The notes under the pieces: generated by a model
What the model saw: the letters and a program-made list of their open reading frames with translations, nothing else
Databases searched by the model: none
What the model was told of the DNA's origin: nothing
Source of the DNA: Ryuthela nishihirai
Taxonomy: Eukaryota > Arthropoda > Arachnida > Araneae > Heptathelidae
Assembly: GCA_038380435.1 (NCBI GenBank)
Contig: JAWZYU010000013.1
Coordinates: 10,677,901 to 10,741,900, forward strand
Direction of reading: 5' to 3'
Length of the DNA stretch: 64,000 nt
Made by a program: the position numbers and the translations under genes
In this document: one piece after another, positions 12,940-23,990 of the stretch
Layout of the letters: each line of letters opens with the position of its first letter
Position numbering within the stretch: the first letter of the stretch is position 1

Positions 12940-13390
12940 CATAGTCTGGTTCTTTCTAAAGTTTACTGTGGTAGCGAAACTTGAACCTTTTCCAAGAAAG
13001 GTAACAGGAAATTTGATGTTTTTAATTCTAGAGGCTTATTAAATATCTTCTGTATTACAGCAGCTAAGTAATAATGAGGTTAGACGAAGGAGTCAACAAT
13101 CCCATTTGAGCAGCATCTGGTGCAGAGAGAGAGAGATATGATTCGGTCGGCCAAGTTTGCCCTCATACAAAACTAGAAATCAGCGAATAGGATTATGAAC
13201 AGTGGACCTGAAATGTCTAAGAAAAAAAAAGAGGATGGAATCTAGAATATAGTGGAGGGGGGCAATGTCAAAGAGGGTCTTTTGGAACTGGGCTACTGGT
13301 TCCAAATGCAAGAACTCAGAATAGACTTGTATCGACAAATGAATATCCTAGTCTGTTCAGACCTCCGTAGCCAATGGCTACTTCAGTATT
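12940..13390 (+). mobile_element. Old LINE 3' end, strongly decayed
   Basis: Nucleotide similarity follows the better copy at 52760-53205: AGTCTGGTTCTTTCT, then the GTGGTAGCGAAACTT, AGCAGCATCTGGTGCAGAGAG, GAATAGG.TTATGAACAGTG and TCCGTAGCCAATGGCTACTT blocks in the same order. The reading frame is destroyed by indels. It represents the C-terminal domain downstream of the reverse transcriptase. Confidence 0.75.
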
Positions 13391-14530
13391 ATGTATGCAT
13401 ATACCTGAGCACACAGATTTAATGCGTTTCGTTATTATGTTTTGTTCACACAAATGATGGGGATAATCTAGAAGAGTTATTTAATATGCATCGGTTTCTC
13501 ACCAACATACAAACATTTGTAGGACATATCTCTGTGTAATAGTTAGGTTCACTAAACACTACTCCAGGTATACTAACTACCGGTTAAAAATAATGACGCC
13601 AAGTTAACATGTTTCCTCCCATGTTAAGGAAAGCTCGAGCGACTTTTTCCATCAGAGACTCGATGACGGATGAATTAAATTGCTGCTTCATTCGAGCTAC
13701 AGGGAGCGAGTGTTCCAAAAATCACTTCAAGTGAATCAATGGACTTCTTGGTTTCCTGTAGCTTTCTTTTTGCATAGTCCTTGAATAGGAATAAAATAAT
13801 AAAATTAATAAAGCAAGTGGCATTGTACATTGATAGGAAGTAGGTGATAGTCGGATCAGAAACTTATCTGGCATAATAGTTAGGGAGTTAGCGAATGTTG
13901 CAGTAGAGCAAACTTTGTGTGTTAGGTTAACTAACTGAGGCAGTGATCATTACTGACTTTGGTCTTGGTAGGGGATGTCCTCGTGCGAGAAAGCCTTTGA
14001 AAGCTAGGAGTAGCTTCTAGAATTCTTCTCTGTCCTATATGTTTAAATGAAAGAAAAACAGCATCGGAAGAGAAATTCTTGTTTTGGAAATTAAAAAGAA
14101 AAAAGAAAAACTGCATTTGATAGCAAAAATCGTTAGGGTTAACGAAAATCCATTTGGCAGAATTTTCTACCAAAGTAAAACTTTTATTATTCTGCTACCA
14201 AATAATGAACGAGTTGATTTCAAATGGAAATGGAAGGAAATGAGCTTAACACCCCATAAAGCGATTGCATCCATTTGTTTGGCTCACTTTTCTTTTTTGT
14301 CTCCCACAGACGAAAAAAGAAAGCCTGTCTGCCCTTTTTCTCAAGGTCGCCTGCTCTGAAGCAAATTGAGTTGAGGACGCTTAACTTCCGAGAAAATGAA
14401 ATTATTATTTTATTATTCGGTAGTTATGATCGATTACTGGGAAAGAGTTAGAACGATTAGTTAGGCGATTTATTGACTTCATTATTATCAGCGAGCCAAT
14501 CTAATAAGAAAGAATCTTATTAGATAACAG
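13391..14530. other. Intergenic DNA without recognised gene
   Basis: AT-rich, with short ORFs on both strands at 13931-14359 that have no recognisable domain. Confidence 0.4.
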
Positions 14531-14815
14531 GAACAGAATGGCTCTCTCCTTGCAATTAATGCAAATGACCAAGCTTCAGAACGGAACAAAGAAATGCGGG
14601 AATTTTTCACTGGAGTGGAATCCGACTTATTGCAGCTAATGCAACAAATTGGGCATTTGAATCTATTCGAGCAAACTCTTGATTTTTTAAGAGAGGCCAG
14701 TGAGGACACGTACAACGGAAAAATACCGAAAGTCGAAACAACGTTGTTTTGCAAAATTCTATTGATTTATTTATTTGCATCCTACATGTATATAGAGACG
14801 ATTCTCAGTGATTGA
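14531..14815 (+). CDS. Coding-like fragment of unknown identity
   Basis: An open stretch follows TAACAG at 14525-14530, which could be a splice acceptor without a good pyrimidine tract. From the Met at 14594 it encodes MREFFTGVESDLLQLMQQ followed by further charged, leucine-rich sequence, giving amphipathic-helix character unlike the low-complexity ORFs around it. I do not recognise a family. It may be an exon, a decayed TE gag-like piece, or chance. Confidence 0.2.
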   Translation, partial: EQNGSLLAINANDQASERNKEMREFFTGVESDLLQLMQQIGHLNLFEQTLDFLREASEDTYNGKIPKVETTLFCKILLIYLFASYMYIETILSD

Positions 14816-14834
14816 CGGATGACTAGCTGAGAGG

Positions 14835-15375
14835 GGATCACGCTCATTCTAACTGTGATGCAGAAATGGTAGAGCTGTGAAAATTGGCACCTGGGGGTGA
14901 TCCGGGTCGTAGATCTTGGAACAATTCCGAAATGGGACCTCCGAATTGTCCTTCGGGGTCCAATAGCGGTCACGTAGAGGTCAAACCTTGATCTACCAGT
15001 GTTAAAAACTTGAAAAGTGGTGTTCGGGGGTGTTTTAGGATGTAGATGTAGGGAACGTTACGAAATTTCGGATCGGAGAGTCCTTCGAGGTCAAAATTAG
15101 ATAAGTAAGTGCTAGAGAGCTAAACAATCGGTTCCTGGGGATATTCTGAGTTGTATGAATCTCAGAAATTAATGCCAAATTTTAGATGCGATGAGTGCTT
15201 CGAGATCCAAGGTCGAATTCGATATACCAGAAGTGTTAGAAAGCTAAAAATTGGTGTCTTGGAGTATTTTGAGCTCTAGATCTCAGACATTAAGGCACAT
15301 TTTGGATGTGATGGGTCGTTCGATGTGAAAGGTTAAATTCGATCTACCGGTGCTGCAGAGCTAAAAATTGGTGTC
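14835..15375. repeat. Degenerate ~120-bp tandem repeat, 4-5 units
   Basis: A motif like GAGCTAAAAATTGGTGTC recurs near 14871, 15004, 15113, 15238 and 15356. Each is followed by a GGGG..TTTT..GTAGAT/CTCAGA segment, a TCGAGGTC/TTCGATGT segment and a GATCTACC(A/G)GTG segment. Spacing is about 110-135 bp and units are clearly diverged. No ORF runs through it. Confidence 0.7.
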
Positions 15376-16081
15376 ACTACTCACCGAGTTGTACTGTCCG
15401 AAACAGGTGTCGAAGCCCTGCACATTTCGGGCAGTAAAACTCAGAATGAATAGGAATTTGCATATCCGATGTGGCATTCAAGGTGAAATAGAGGTTGGAG
15501 CAAGAGATCAAGAGATATTGAAGCCACCAATTGATTTCTGCTAGTTGAATAAAACTTGCGATTATCATTTCAGGAAAACAAAAAATGAACTATGAATTGC
15601 TTTTAGAACAAAAATGTTTCCTTTCTATTTTTGTTTACCTTTTCCCCTAATAACCGTTTTTTATTTTCCCTGAAGACCAAAATATATCGATAAAGCCCTA
15701 CCTGGTCTGGTGTTAGCATACCTGACCAATAAGATCAGCGGGAATGTCCTTGTGAAGGAGTTTCTGTGCTGAGTGAAGGTGAAGCTACACAAAGCTTCTA
15801 AGCTATCTCTGTCTTTTGTGTACTGACAGAATCGAATCTGTATCATTTTGTTCGCCATATTCGAATATTATATTGCGGGGAAAGTGGAATCTTTCTCGCC
15901 ATTCTCGGCTGCAAACTCTGCACATTTCTCTCTGCTGAGCTCATCTATATTCTCTTTCACTCCCATGGCGATTTCCTCAACTCAGACACACAACTTCACA
16001 ACATCATTCCTTCCCCGCTAAAGAAAAAAATATCTGCATTAAATAAGATATACCTTATGTATCGATTTGCTACGTATTAGT
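15376..16081. other. Intergenic DNA without recognised gene
   Basis: Short minus-strand ORFs at 15377-15568 and 15661-15858 lack any recognisable motif. AT-rich towards the LTR start. Confidence 0.4.
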
Positions 16082-16837
16082 TGTCATGCCCCTAATTTAT
16101 ATATTTTTTATTTATTATTGTATTTTTATTGCATTTTTGTTGTTGAAAATACTATATATCTGTATTAAGTGTGCTTTTGGAAGTGATGAGATGGGGATGT
16201 GACTCATGAGCTGTTGTTTTCGGGTCTGAGCTGGCTGATTTGCATATGCTCAGCGAATGAAAAGCACTTTGACGATTATTTACGATCTTGCTCTGGCGCG
16301 AGTACTAGCGCGGAGACGAAGCGCGGCAATAATAGACAGGAATCTGAGCGTCGCTGTCAGTCTGGAAGGACCTTTGAACACGCCTCAAGAGACCCCGCTA
16401 TTGCTCAAAAACAAAGCCCTTAAGGAGAGGGTTCTGTGTGAACCAAGATACGGTTCTGTGTGAACCTAGTTGTAGGCAAGGATTGAATATCCTTTCGCCG
16501 AGTCGAGGTCGGTAAATCTGCAAAGCGCAGATCTCCACCTCATTGTATGAAGGTTTGCGGCAGCAAAGGCCCAAGGAATCGAGTGCATCCCCAGCACGTA
16601 ATTGTATATATGTAGATGTAAATAAACTGTGACGTCCATATACGACTCTCGTGCTTGAATTGTTGGACACTTCTCTACATATCACTTGACGCAGCGAGTC
16701 TGAGGCATATGTCGGGACGGGTGCAACACCCGCGAACCTGTGATTTCATCTGAGTAAGGGTGAATGTAATGAAGAGATTAATTGATCGTCCTCGACTATA
16801 GAGTGGTTAATCGTTGGTCATCTAGCCCAACACGACA
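16082..16837 (+). mobile_element. LTR of a Ty3/gypsy-like retrotransposon, copy 1
   Basis: Begins TGTCATGCCCC and ends in ACA. It has AATAAA at 16621 and the central block CCTTTGCTGC...TCGGCGAAAGGATA (complement strand), and is similar over its whole length to 26078-27004 on the other strand. A 20-bp tandem duplication, GGTTCTGTGTGAACC type, sits at about 16430-16470. Immediately after the end lies TTTGGCGCAGTTCAGCAGC, a typical Ty3/gypsy-style primer-binding motif. No gag/pol follows, so this is a 5' LTR with a truncated leader. No 5-bp duplication could be verified. Confidence 0.65.
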
Positions 16838-16900
16838 TTTGGCGCAGTTCAGCAGCATACGTAATTGCACGTGATCTGAAGAAAGAACCTGCGTCCCCCA
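16838..16900 (+). mobile_element. Primer-binding-site motif and short leader after LTR copy 1
   Basis: TTTGGCGCAGT at 16838-16848 directly abuts the LTR end, the position where reverse transcription is primed by a tRNA. Similarity to the corresponding leader of copy 2 fades quickly after this motif. Confidence 0.5.
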
Positions 16901-17234
16901 CCACCACCACATTAGTATTTTCATATTGCCTTTCTCTTGTTAGTCGGTTTATTCATTTCTCAAAACAGCTCTCCCATATCTTTCTCTTCCACTACATCTT
17001 CCTCTTCCCTCATACATTTGTCTCTCTCTCTCTTATCTTGCGAACCCGATGTCTGATCGTAACGAGTTATGCATCAAATGAAATATCGTGAGGTGGGGAG
17101 TATTATAAGCCCTCTAACATAACTTCGTTTCTCATCTTCCCCTTCCTAAAAAGGGATAGTATGTAAATGAATGATTCATCTCTTATAAAATCATTAACAA
17201 CCTCCTCTATTCAAATCCGGTCGAGCCATTAATT
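16901..17234. other. No gene seen
   Basis: Pyrimidine-rich (CT)n-like stretch at about 16965-17040; nothing else recognised. Confidence 0.4.
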
Positions 17235-17605
17235 CATGTCTTGGACTCTAGCAGAACAAGGAGGCATCCTCAGTGTATAGACACTGTAACTCTCATTCCT
17301 TCGTATGCCGAGCTGGTCGTGTTTGAAACTCTCTACCTCCTGATGTTGTGTTGTTCCCAACTTTGGGTATTTTCAAAGATGAATACAGTCGACCTAGCCA
17401 AATTTCTAAAATATTTTAAGTTTTAACTTTTGTTATGCATGTAATTATATGTTCTCAAAACGTTAACCATAGTGTAAACCACAACAAGTGTTAACCACAT
17501 TGTTAACACTTGTTGTCGTATTGTAAATATTTCTCTGTTTTTCACGCCTTGAACGGTGTCAGCGTATATTTTTGTACTTGTCTCTCAATAAATAAATAAT
17601 TAAAT
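17235..17605 (+). mobile_element. LINE 3' end with hairpin and (AATA)n tail
   Basis: The end of an ORF (stop near 17426) reads SLIPSYAELVVFETLYLLML and then SKMNTVDLAKFLKYFKF, resembling the C-terminal 'FxxRxxxLWNSLP...FK..L' tail common to many LINE polyproteins. It is followed by a ~170-bp 3' UTR and a tail of AATA repeats at 17587-17600. A perfect 15-bp stem with 6-nt loop lies at 17481-17516. 5' truncated. The clade is uncertain (jockey/CR1/RTE group). Confidence 0.5.
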
Positions 17606-18697
17606 TATTAAATATCTTCCCGAAAGGAATCTGAGTAGTGTCCTATCCTACTGAGGGTGTGAAATGAAAGATTGTCATGGGGAAAGAAAATTCTCTTCCC
17701 CATTTTCCTTCCCCTCCTTTCGAGATGGGCAATAATTGCAAACGGTTTCTCCACTCTAACACAATGTCAGATTATAATAAACATCTGTCGGAAGGAAACT
17801 CATGATTCTAGGAGTAACAATCAGAAGTTTTCATTCCAATTTGCACATTTCAAAGAGTTGCCGGATTGCTACTCTCTAAAGAGAGAATATTTGAGCAGAA
17901 ATGCTTCTTGGGTTCTCATTAACGATAATAAAGTAATTGCCTCATCATCACTGATCTCATTACAGTTCAGACTTTTATTATAATAAAAGATAATAAAGAA
18001 AATAAACCATTTAAAAACCTGAAGTAGTCTCTTTCTAAGTGCTCTGTGGAAGGTATCCTCTTTGAGAATCCATTCCATATCAACTTTGCACCAACTTAAT
18101 ACCATGTGAGGAAAATAATACTTTTCCAGTCATCAACCGTCATCTATTTGAATTCGATCAGCCTTTGGTGTTCATCTTCCGTTTTGTTAGTCACCTTCGT
18201 TGTCGCCAACGGCTTTCGCTGTATCATGTGTCACCGTTAGGAAATCTAAGAGAGTCTGGAGGATCGAGAAACTTCATTACACGCAAGCGATCAATGTATT
18301 TCTATGGAACCACAGATCGGTACTGCCTAACAAGTGGGCACAGTGAACCTTTTCATCCCCCTAACCTATATCACCGACTCCTCCATATATATATATTTCA
18401 GCTAGTCGAATGTACTCTGACGAATATAAAATATTTCACAAATAATTGATTCTAAAACAATAAACTTAGAAAATAAATTACTCCAAAATTTATCCTCAGG
18501 AGAGAAAACGTAATTGGACTCCGGAAAGTCAGTTATTCATATTTGCGAGGATAAGATCGAAAATAAATTAATTTTGTTTGAAATATTTTCTTTTCACTCA
18601 ATCAACTTTAACAGTTTACAATAAAACATATTTAATTCAAATTGGGTCCGAGATTCTATCCCAGCCACAGAAACGTTGCCCCTGAGAGTGAAACTAT
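17606..18697. other. Intergenic DNA without recognised gene
   Basis: Short ORFs at 17672-17983 and 18165-18449 (plus) and 17869-18105 (minus) overlap without any domain signature. AT-rich; a (TA)n run is present near 18390. Confidence 0.4.
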
Positions 18698-21600
18698 GAG
18701 ATGGAAAAGGGACTGCAAGTGAAAGGAGATTCTGAAAAGGGACTGCAAGTGAAATAAGCTTTTGAAAAGGGACTGCAAGTGAAAGGAGATTCTGAAAAGG
18801 GACTGCAAGTGAAATAAGCTTTTGAAAAGGGACTGCAAGTGAAAGGAGATTCTGAAAAGGGACTGCAAGTGAAATAAGCTTCTGAAAAGGAACTGCAAGT
18901 GAAATAAGCTTCTGAAAAGGAACTGCAAATGAAATAAGCTTCTGAAAAGGGACTGCAAGTGAAATAAGCTTCTGAAAAGGGACTGCAAGTGAAATAAGCT
19001 TCTGAAAAGGAACTGCAAGTGAAATAAGCTTTTGAAAAGGGACTGCAAGGAAATAAGCTTCTGAAAAGGAACTGCAAGTGAAATAAGCTTCTGAAAAGGG
19101 ACTGCAAGTGAAATAAGCTTCTGAAAAGGAACTGCAAGTGAAATAAGCTTTTGAAAAGGGACTGCAAGGAAATAAGCTTCTGAAAAGGAACTGCAAGTGA
19201 AATAAGCTTCTGAAAAGGGACTGCAAGGAAATAAGCTTCTGAAAAGGGACTGCAAGTGAAAGGAGATTCTGAAAAGGGACTGCAAGTGAAATAAGCTTCT
19301 GAAAAGGAACTGCAAGTGAAATAAGCTTCTGAAAAGGAACTGCAAATGAAATAAGCTTCTGAAAAGGGACTGCAAGTGAAATAAGCTTCTGAAAAGGGAC
19401 TGCAAGTGAAATAAGCTTCTGAAAAGGGACTGCAAGTGAAATAAGCTTCTGAAAAGGGACTGCAAGTGAAATAAGCTTCTGAAAGGGGACTGCAAGGAAA
19501 TAAGCTTCTGAAAAGGGACTGCAAGTGAAAGGAGATTCTGAAAAGGGACTGCAAGTGAAATAAGCTTCTGAAAAGGAACTGCAAGTGAAATAAGCTTCTG
19601 AAAAGGAACTGCAAATGAAATAAGCTTCTGAAAAGGGACTGCAAGTGAAAGAAGCTTCTGAAAAGGGACTGCAAGTGAAAGAAGCTTCTGAAAAGGGACT
19701 GCAAGTGAAATAAGCTTCTGAAAAGGGACTGCAAGTGAAATAAGCTTCTGAAAAGGGACTGCAAGTGAAATAAGCTTCTGAAAAGGGACTGCAAGTGAAA
19801 TAAGCTTCTGAAAAGGGACTGCAAGTGAAATAAGCTTCTGAAAAGGGACTGCAAGTGAAATAAGCTTCTGAAAGGGGACTGCAACGAAATAAGCTTCTGA
19901 AAAGGGACTGCAAGTGAAAAGGAGATTCTGAAAAGGGACTGCAAGTGAAATAAGCTTCTGAAAAGGAACTGCAAGTGAAATAAGCTTCTGAAAAGGGACT
20001 GCAAGTGAAATAAGCTTCTGAAAGGGGACTGCAAGGAAATAAGCTTCTGAAAAGGGACTGCAAGTGAAAGGAGATTCTGAAAAGGGACTGCAAGTGAAAT
20101 AAGCTTCTGAAAAGGAACTGCAAGTGAAATAAGCTTCTGAAAAGGAACTGCAAATGAAATAAGCTTCTGAAAAGGGACTGCAAGTGAAAGAAGCTTCTGA
20201 AAAGGGACTGCAAGGAAATAAGCTTCTGAAAAGGAACTGCAAGTGAAATAAGCTTCTGAAAAGGGACTGCAAGTGAAATAAGCTTCTGAAAAGGGACTGC
20301 AAGGAAATAAGCTTCTGAAAAGGAACTGCAAGTGAAATAAGCTTCTGAAAAGGGACTGCAAGGAAATAAGCTTCTGAAAAGGGACTGCAAGTGAAAGGAG
20401 ATTCTGAAAAGGGACTGCAAGTGAAATAAGCTTCTGAAAAGGAACTGCAAGTGAAATAAGCTTCTGAAAAGGAACTGCAAATGAAATAAGCTTCTGAAAA
20501 GGGACTGCAAGTGAAATAAGCTTCTGAAAAGGGACTGCAAGTGAAATAAGCTTCTGAAAAGGGACTGCAAGTGAAATAAGCTTCTGAAAAGGGACTGCAA
20601 GTGAAAGAAGCTTCTGAAAAGGGACTGCAAGGAAATAAGCTTCTGAAAAGGAACTGCAAGTGAAATAAGCTTCTGAAAAGGGACTGCAAGTGAAATAAGC
20701 TTCTGAAAAGGGACTGCAAGGAAATAAGCTTCTGAAAAGGAACTGCAAGTGAAATAAGCTTCTGAAAAGGGACTGCAAGGAAATAAGCTTCTGAAAAGGA
20801 ACTGCAATTGAAATAAGCTTCTGAAAAGGGACTGCAAGTGAAAGAAGCTTCTGAAAAGGGACTGCAAGTGAAAGAAGCTTCTGAAAAGGGACTGCAAGTG
20901 AAATAAGCTTCTGAAAAGGGACTGCAAGTGAAATAAGCTTCTGAAAAGGGACTGCAAGTGAAATAAGCTTCTGAAAAGGGACTGCAAGTGAAATAAGCTT
21001 CTGAAAAGGGACTGCAAGTGAAATAAGCTTCTGAAAAGGGACTGCAAGTGAAATAAGCTTCTGAAAAGGGACTGCAAGTGAAATAAGCTTCTGAAAAGGG
21101 ACTGCAAGTGAAATAAGCTTCTGAAAAGGGACTGCAAATGAAATAAGCTTCTGAAAAGGGACTGCAAGTGAAATAAGCTTCTGAAAAGGGACTGCAAGTG
21201 AAATAAGCTTCTGAAAAGGGACTGCAAGGAAATAAGCTTCTGAAAAGGGACTGCAAGGAAATAAGCTTCTGAAAAGGAACTGCAAGTGAAATAAGCTTCT
21301 GAAAAGGGACTGCAAGTGAAATAAGCTTCTGAAAAGGGACTGCAAGTGAAATAGCTTCTGAAAAGGGACTGCAAGGAAATAAGCTTCTGAAAAGGAACTG
21401 CAAGTGAAATAAGCTTCTGAAAAGGGACTGCAAGTGAAATAAGCTTCTGAAAAGGGACTGCAAGTGAAATAAGCTTCTGAAAAGGGACTGCAAGTGAAAT
21501 AAGCTTCTGAAAAGGGACTGCAAGGAAATAAGCTTCTGAAAAGGGACTGCAAGGAAATAAGCTTCTGAAAAGGAACTGCAAGTGAAATAAGCTTCTGAAA

Positions 21601-22745
21601 AGGGACTGCAAGTGAAATAAGCTTCTGAAAAGGGACTGCAAGTGAAATAGCTTCTGAAAAGGGACTGCAAGGAAATAAGCTTCTGAAAAGGAACTGCAAG
21701 TGAAATAAGCTTCTGAAAAGGAACTGCAAATGAAATAAGCTTCTGAAAAGGGACTGCAAGTGAAATAAGCTTCTGAAAAGGGACTGCAAGTGAAATAAGC
21801 TTCTGAAAAGGGACTGCAAGTGAAATAAGCTTCTGAAAAGGGACTGCAAGTGAAATAAGCTTCTGAAAAGGGACTGCAAGTGAAATAAGCTTCTGAAAAG
21901 GGACTGCAAGGAAATAAGCTTCTGAAAAGGGACTGCAAGGAAATAAGCTTCTGAAAAGGGACTGCAAATGAAATAAGCTTCTGAAAAGGGACTGCAAGTG
22001 AAATAAGCTTCTGAAAAGGGACTGCAAGTGAAATAAGCTTCTGAAAAGGGACTGCAAGTGAAATAAGCTTCTGAAAAGGAACTGCAAGTGAAATAAGCTT
22101 CTGAAAAGGGACTGCAAGTGAAATAAGCTTCTGAAAAGGGACTGCAAGTGAAATAAGCTTCTGAAAAGGGACTGCAAGTGAAATAAGCTTCTGAAAAGGG
22201 ACTGCAAGGAAATAAGCTTCTGAAAAGGAACTGCAAATGAAATAAGCTTCTGAAAAGGAACTGCAAGTGAAATAAGCTTCTGAAAAGGGACTGCAAGTGA
22301 AATAAGCTTCTGAAAAGGGACTGCAAGTGAAATAGCTTCTGAAAAGGGACTGCAAGGAAATAAGCTTCTGAAAAGGAACTGCAAGTGAAATAAGCTTCTG
22401 AAAAGGGACTGCAAGTGAAATAAGCTTCTGAAAAGGGACTGCAAGTGAAATAAGCTTCTGAAAAGGGACTGCAAGTGAAATAAGCTTCTGAAAAGGGACT
22501 GCAAGGAAATAAGCTTCTGAAAAGGGACTGCAAGGAAATAAGCTTCTGAAAAGGAACTGCAAGTGAAATAAGCTTCTGAAAAGGGACTGCAAGTGAAATA
22601 AGCTTCTGAAAAGGAACTGCAAGTGAAATAAGCTTCTGAAAAGGGGCTGCAAGTGAAATAAGCTTCTGAAAAGGGACTGCAAGTGAAATAAGCTTCTGAA
22701 AAGGAACTGCAAGTAAAATAAGCTTCTGAAAAGGGGCTGCAAGTG
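18698..22745. repeat. Satellite array, 30-bp unit with 28-bp variants, ~135 copies
   Basis: Unit GAAATAAGCTTCTGAAAAGG + GACTGCAAGT (30 bp) is repeated for about 4 kb. Variants are a 28-bp unit lacking GT, GGAGATTCTG instead of TAAGCTTCTG, GAAGCTTCTG, GGAACTGC for GGGACTGC, CAAATG for CAAGTG, and rare 29-bp units (GAAATAGCTTC). The minus strand of the unit has no stop in any frame, so ORFs of over 1270 codons exist in all three minus frames. Frame 1 repeats the decapeptide TCSPFSEAYF. These ORFs have no independent coding support and are best read as a property of the repeat. Blocks of several units recur, showing higher-order duplication. Confidence 0.97.
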
Positions 22746-23224
22746 ACTAATAACCTTTTACGTTCAAACTATATGTTCATATTCAAGTTTCGCAAGCGAT
22801 TTATTTTTTTATAAATTTACATTTCTTTGCGAAATGGGGCACTTAAACAATTAAGTCTTTAACGATTTCTTTCAGCTAAAAGAGAGAGAATAACTTTTTC
22901 TTTCTCCTATATGGACTTATCTGTTTATTTAAAAAGGTTGGGCATTTCATTGTCACTAAATTCAATAGTTGAATTTCGTCGATCTGTTGATGCTTTCAAA
23001 AGATTCCTGAAGGGACTGCATAACTTGAACAAAAACATCTGCAGACAATGGAAATAGCCAAGAAATCGCCGAATCTTTCGGCTTGGGAAAGTGATGATGA
23101 TCCATCATCATCACCAATATTCTGGAGAGATCCTTCTCTGGAGAAAGAGAGTGATGAGCTACGAAACCCAGGAATAATTCAATTTAGGATCAAGAAGTGA
23201 TATTGATAGAGGAGCAAGAAAGAA
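22746..23224. other. Spacer between two satellites
   Basis: Contains a single unit-like sequence AAAAGATTCCTGAAGGGACT at 22998-23017, followed by GCATAACTTG. A GAT/ATC inverted repeat lies at 23091-23114 (11-bp arms, 2-nt centre). No gene seen. Confidence 0.5.
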
Positions 23225-23990
23225 ATTCTCTCAAAGAGTCAACCAGTCACTTTAAAAGCTTCTTTAAAGAGAGCCAACCACCAGTCACTTAAAAAGCTTC
23301 TTTAAATAGAGCCAACCAATCATTTTAAAAGCTTCTTTCAAGAGAGCCAACCAGTCACTTAAAAGCTTCTTTAAAGAGAGTCAACAAGTCACTTGAAAAG
23401 CTTCTTTAAAGAGAGTCAACCAATCATTTTAAAGCTTCTTTAAAGAGAGCCAACCAGTCATTTTAAAAGCTTCTTTAAAGACAGTCAACCAGTCACTTTA
23501 AAAGCTTCTTTAAAGAGAGTCAACCACAGTCACTTTAAAAGCTTCTTTAAAGAGAGTCAACCAGTCACTTTAAAAGCTTCTTTAAAGAGAGTCAACCAGT
23601 CACTTTAAAAGCTTCTTTAAAGAGAGTCAACCAGTCACTTTAAAAGCTTCTTTAAAGAGAGCCAACCAGTCATTTTAAAAGCTTCTTTAAAGAGAGTCAA
23701 CCAATCATTTTAAAAGCTTCTTTAAAGCAGTTATTTTAAAAACTTCTTTAAAGAGAGCCAACCAGTCATTTTAAAAGCTTCTTTAAAGGGAGCCAACCAG
23801 TCACTTTAAAGATTTCTTTAAAGAGAGCCAAACCAGTTATTTTAAAAGCTTCGTTAAAGAGAGCCAACCAGTCACTTCAAAGGTTCCTTTGAAGAGAGTC
23901 TGCCACTCCCTTTAAAAGTTCCTTTAAAGAGTGTCCACCAATCATTTCATAGATCCAACCAATCACATCAAATATTCATTCAAAGAGCCA
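23225..23990. repeat. Satellite array, 35-bp unit, about 20 copies
   Basis: Consensus CAGTCACTTTAAAAGCTTCT + TTAAAGAGAGTCAAC is repeated at 35-bp steps between 23398 and 23715, with small indels elsewhere. CTTTAAA...TTTAAAG in the unit gives a 7-bp stem with a 6-nt loop. Units become steadily more divergent towards the right edge (23880-24030). Variants include GTCAACC or GCCAACC and CACTTT or CATTTT. Confidence 0.95.

Noticed and set aside
18594..22742. ORFs of 1382, 1282 and 1279 codons on the minus strand as genes
   Set aside because: All three frames are open at once because the 30-bp unit has no stop on that strand. There is no unique sequence, promoter or domain, and frames switch at every 28-bp unit.
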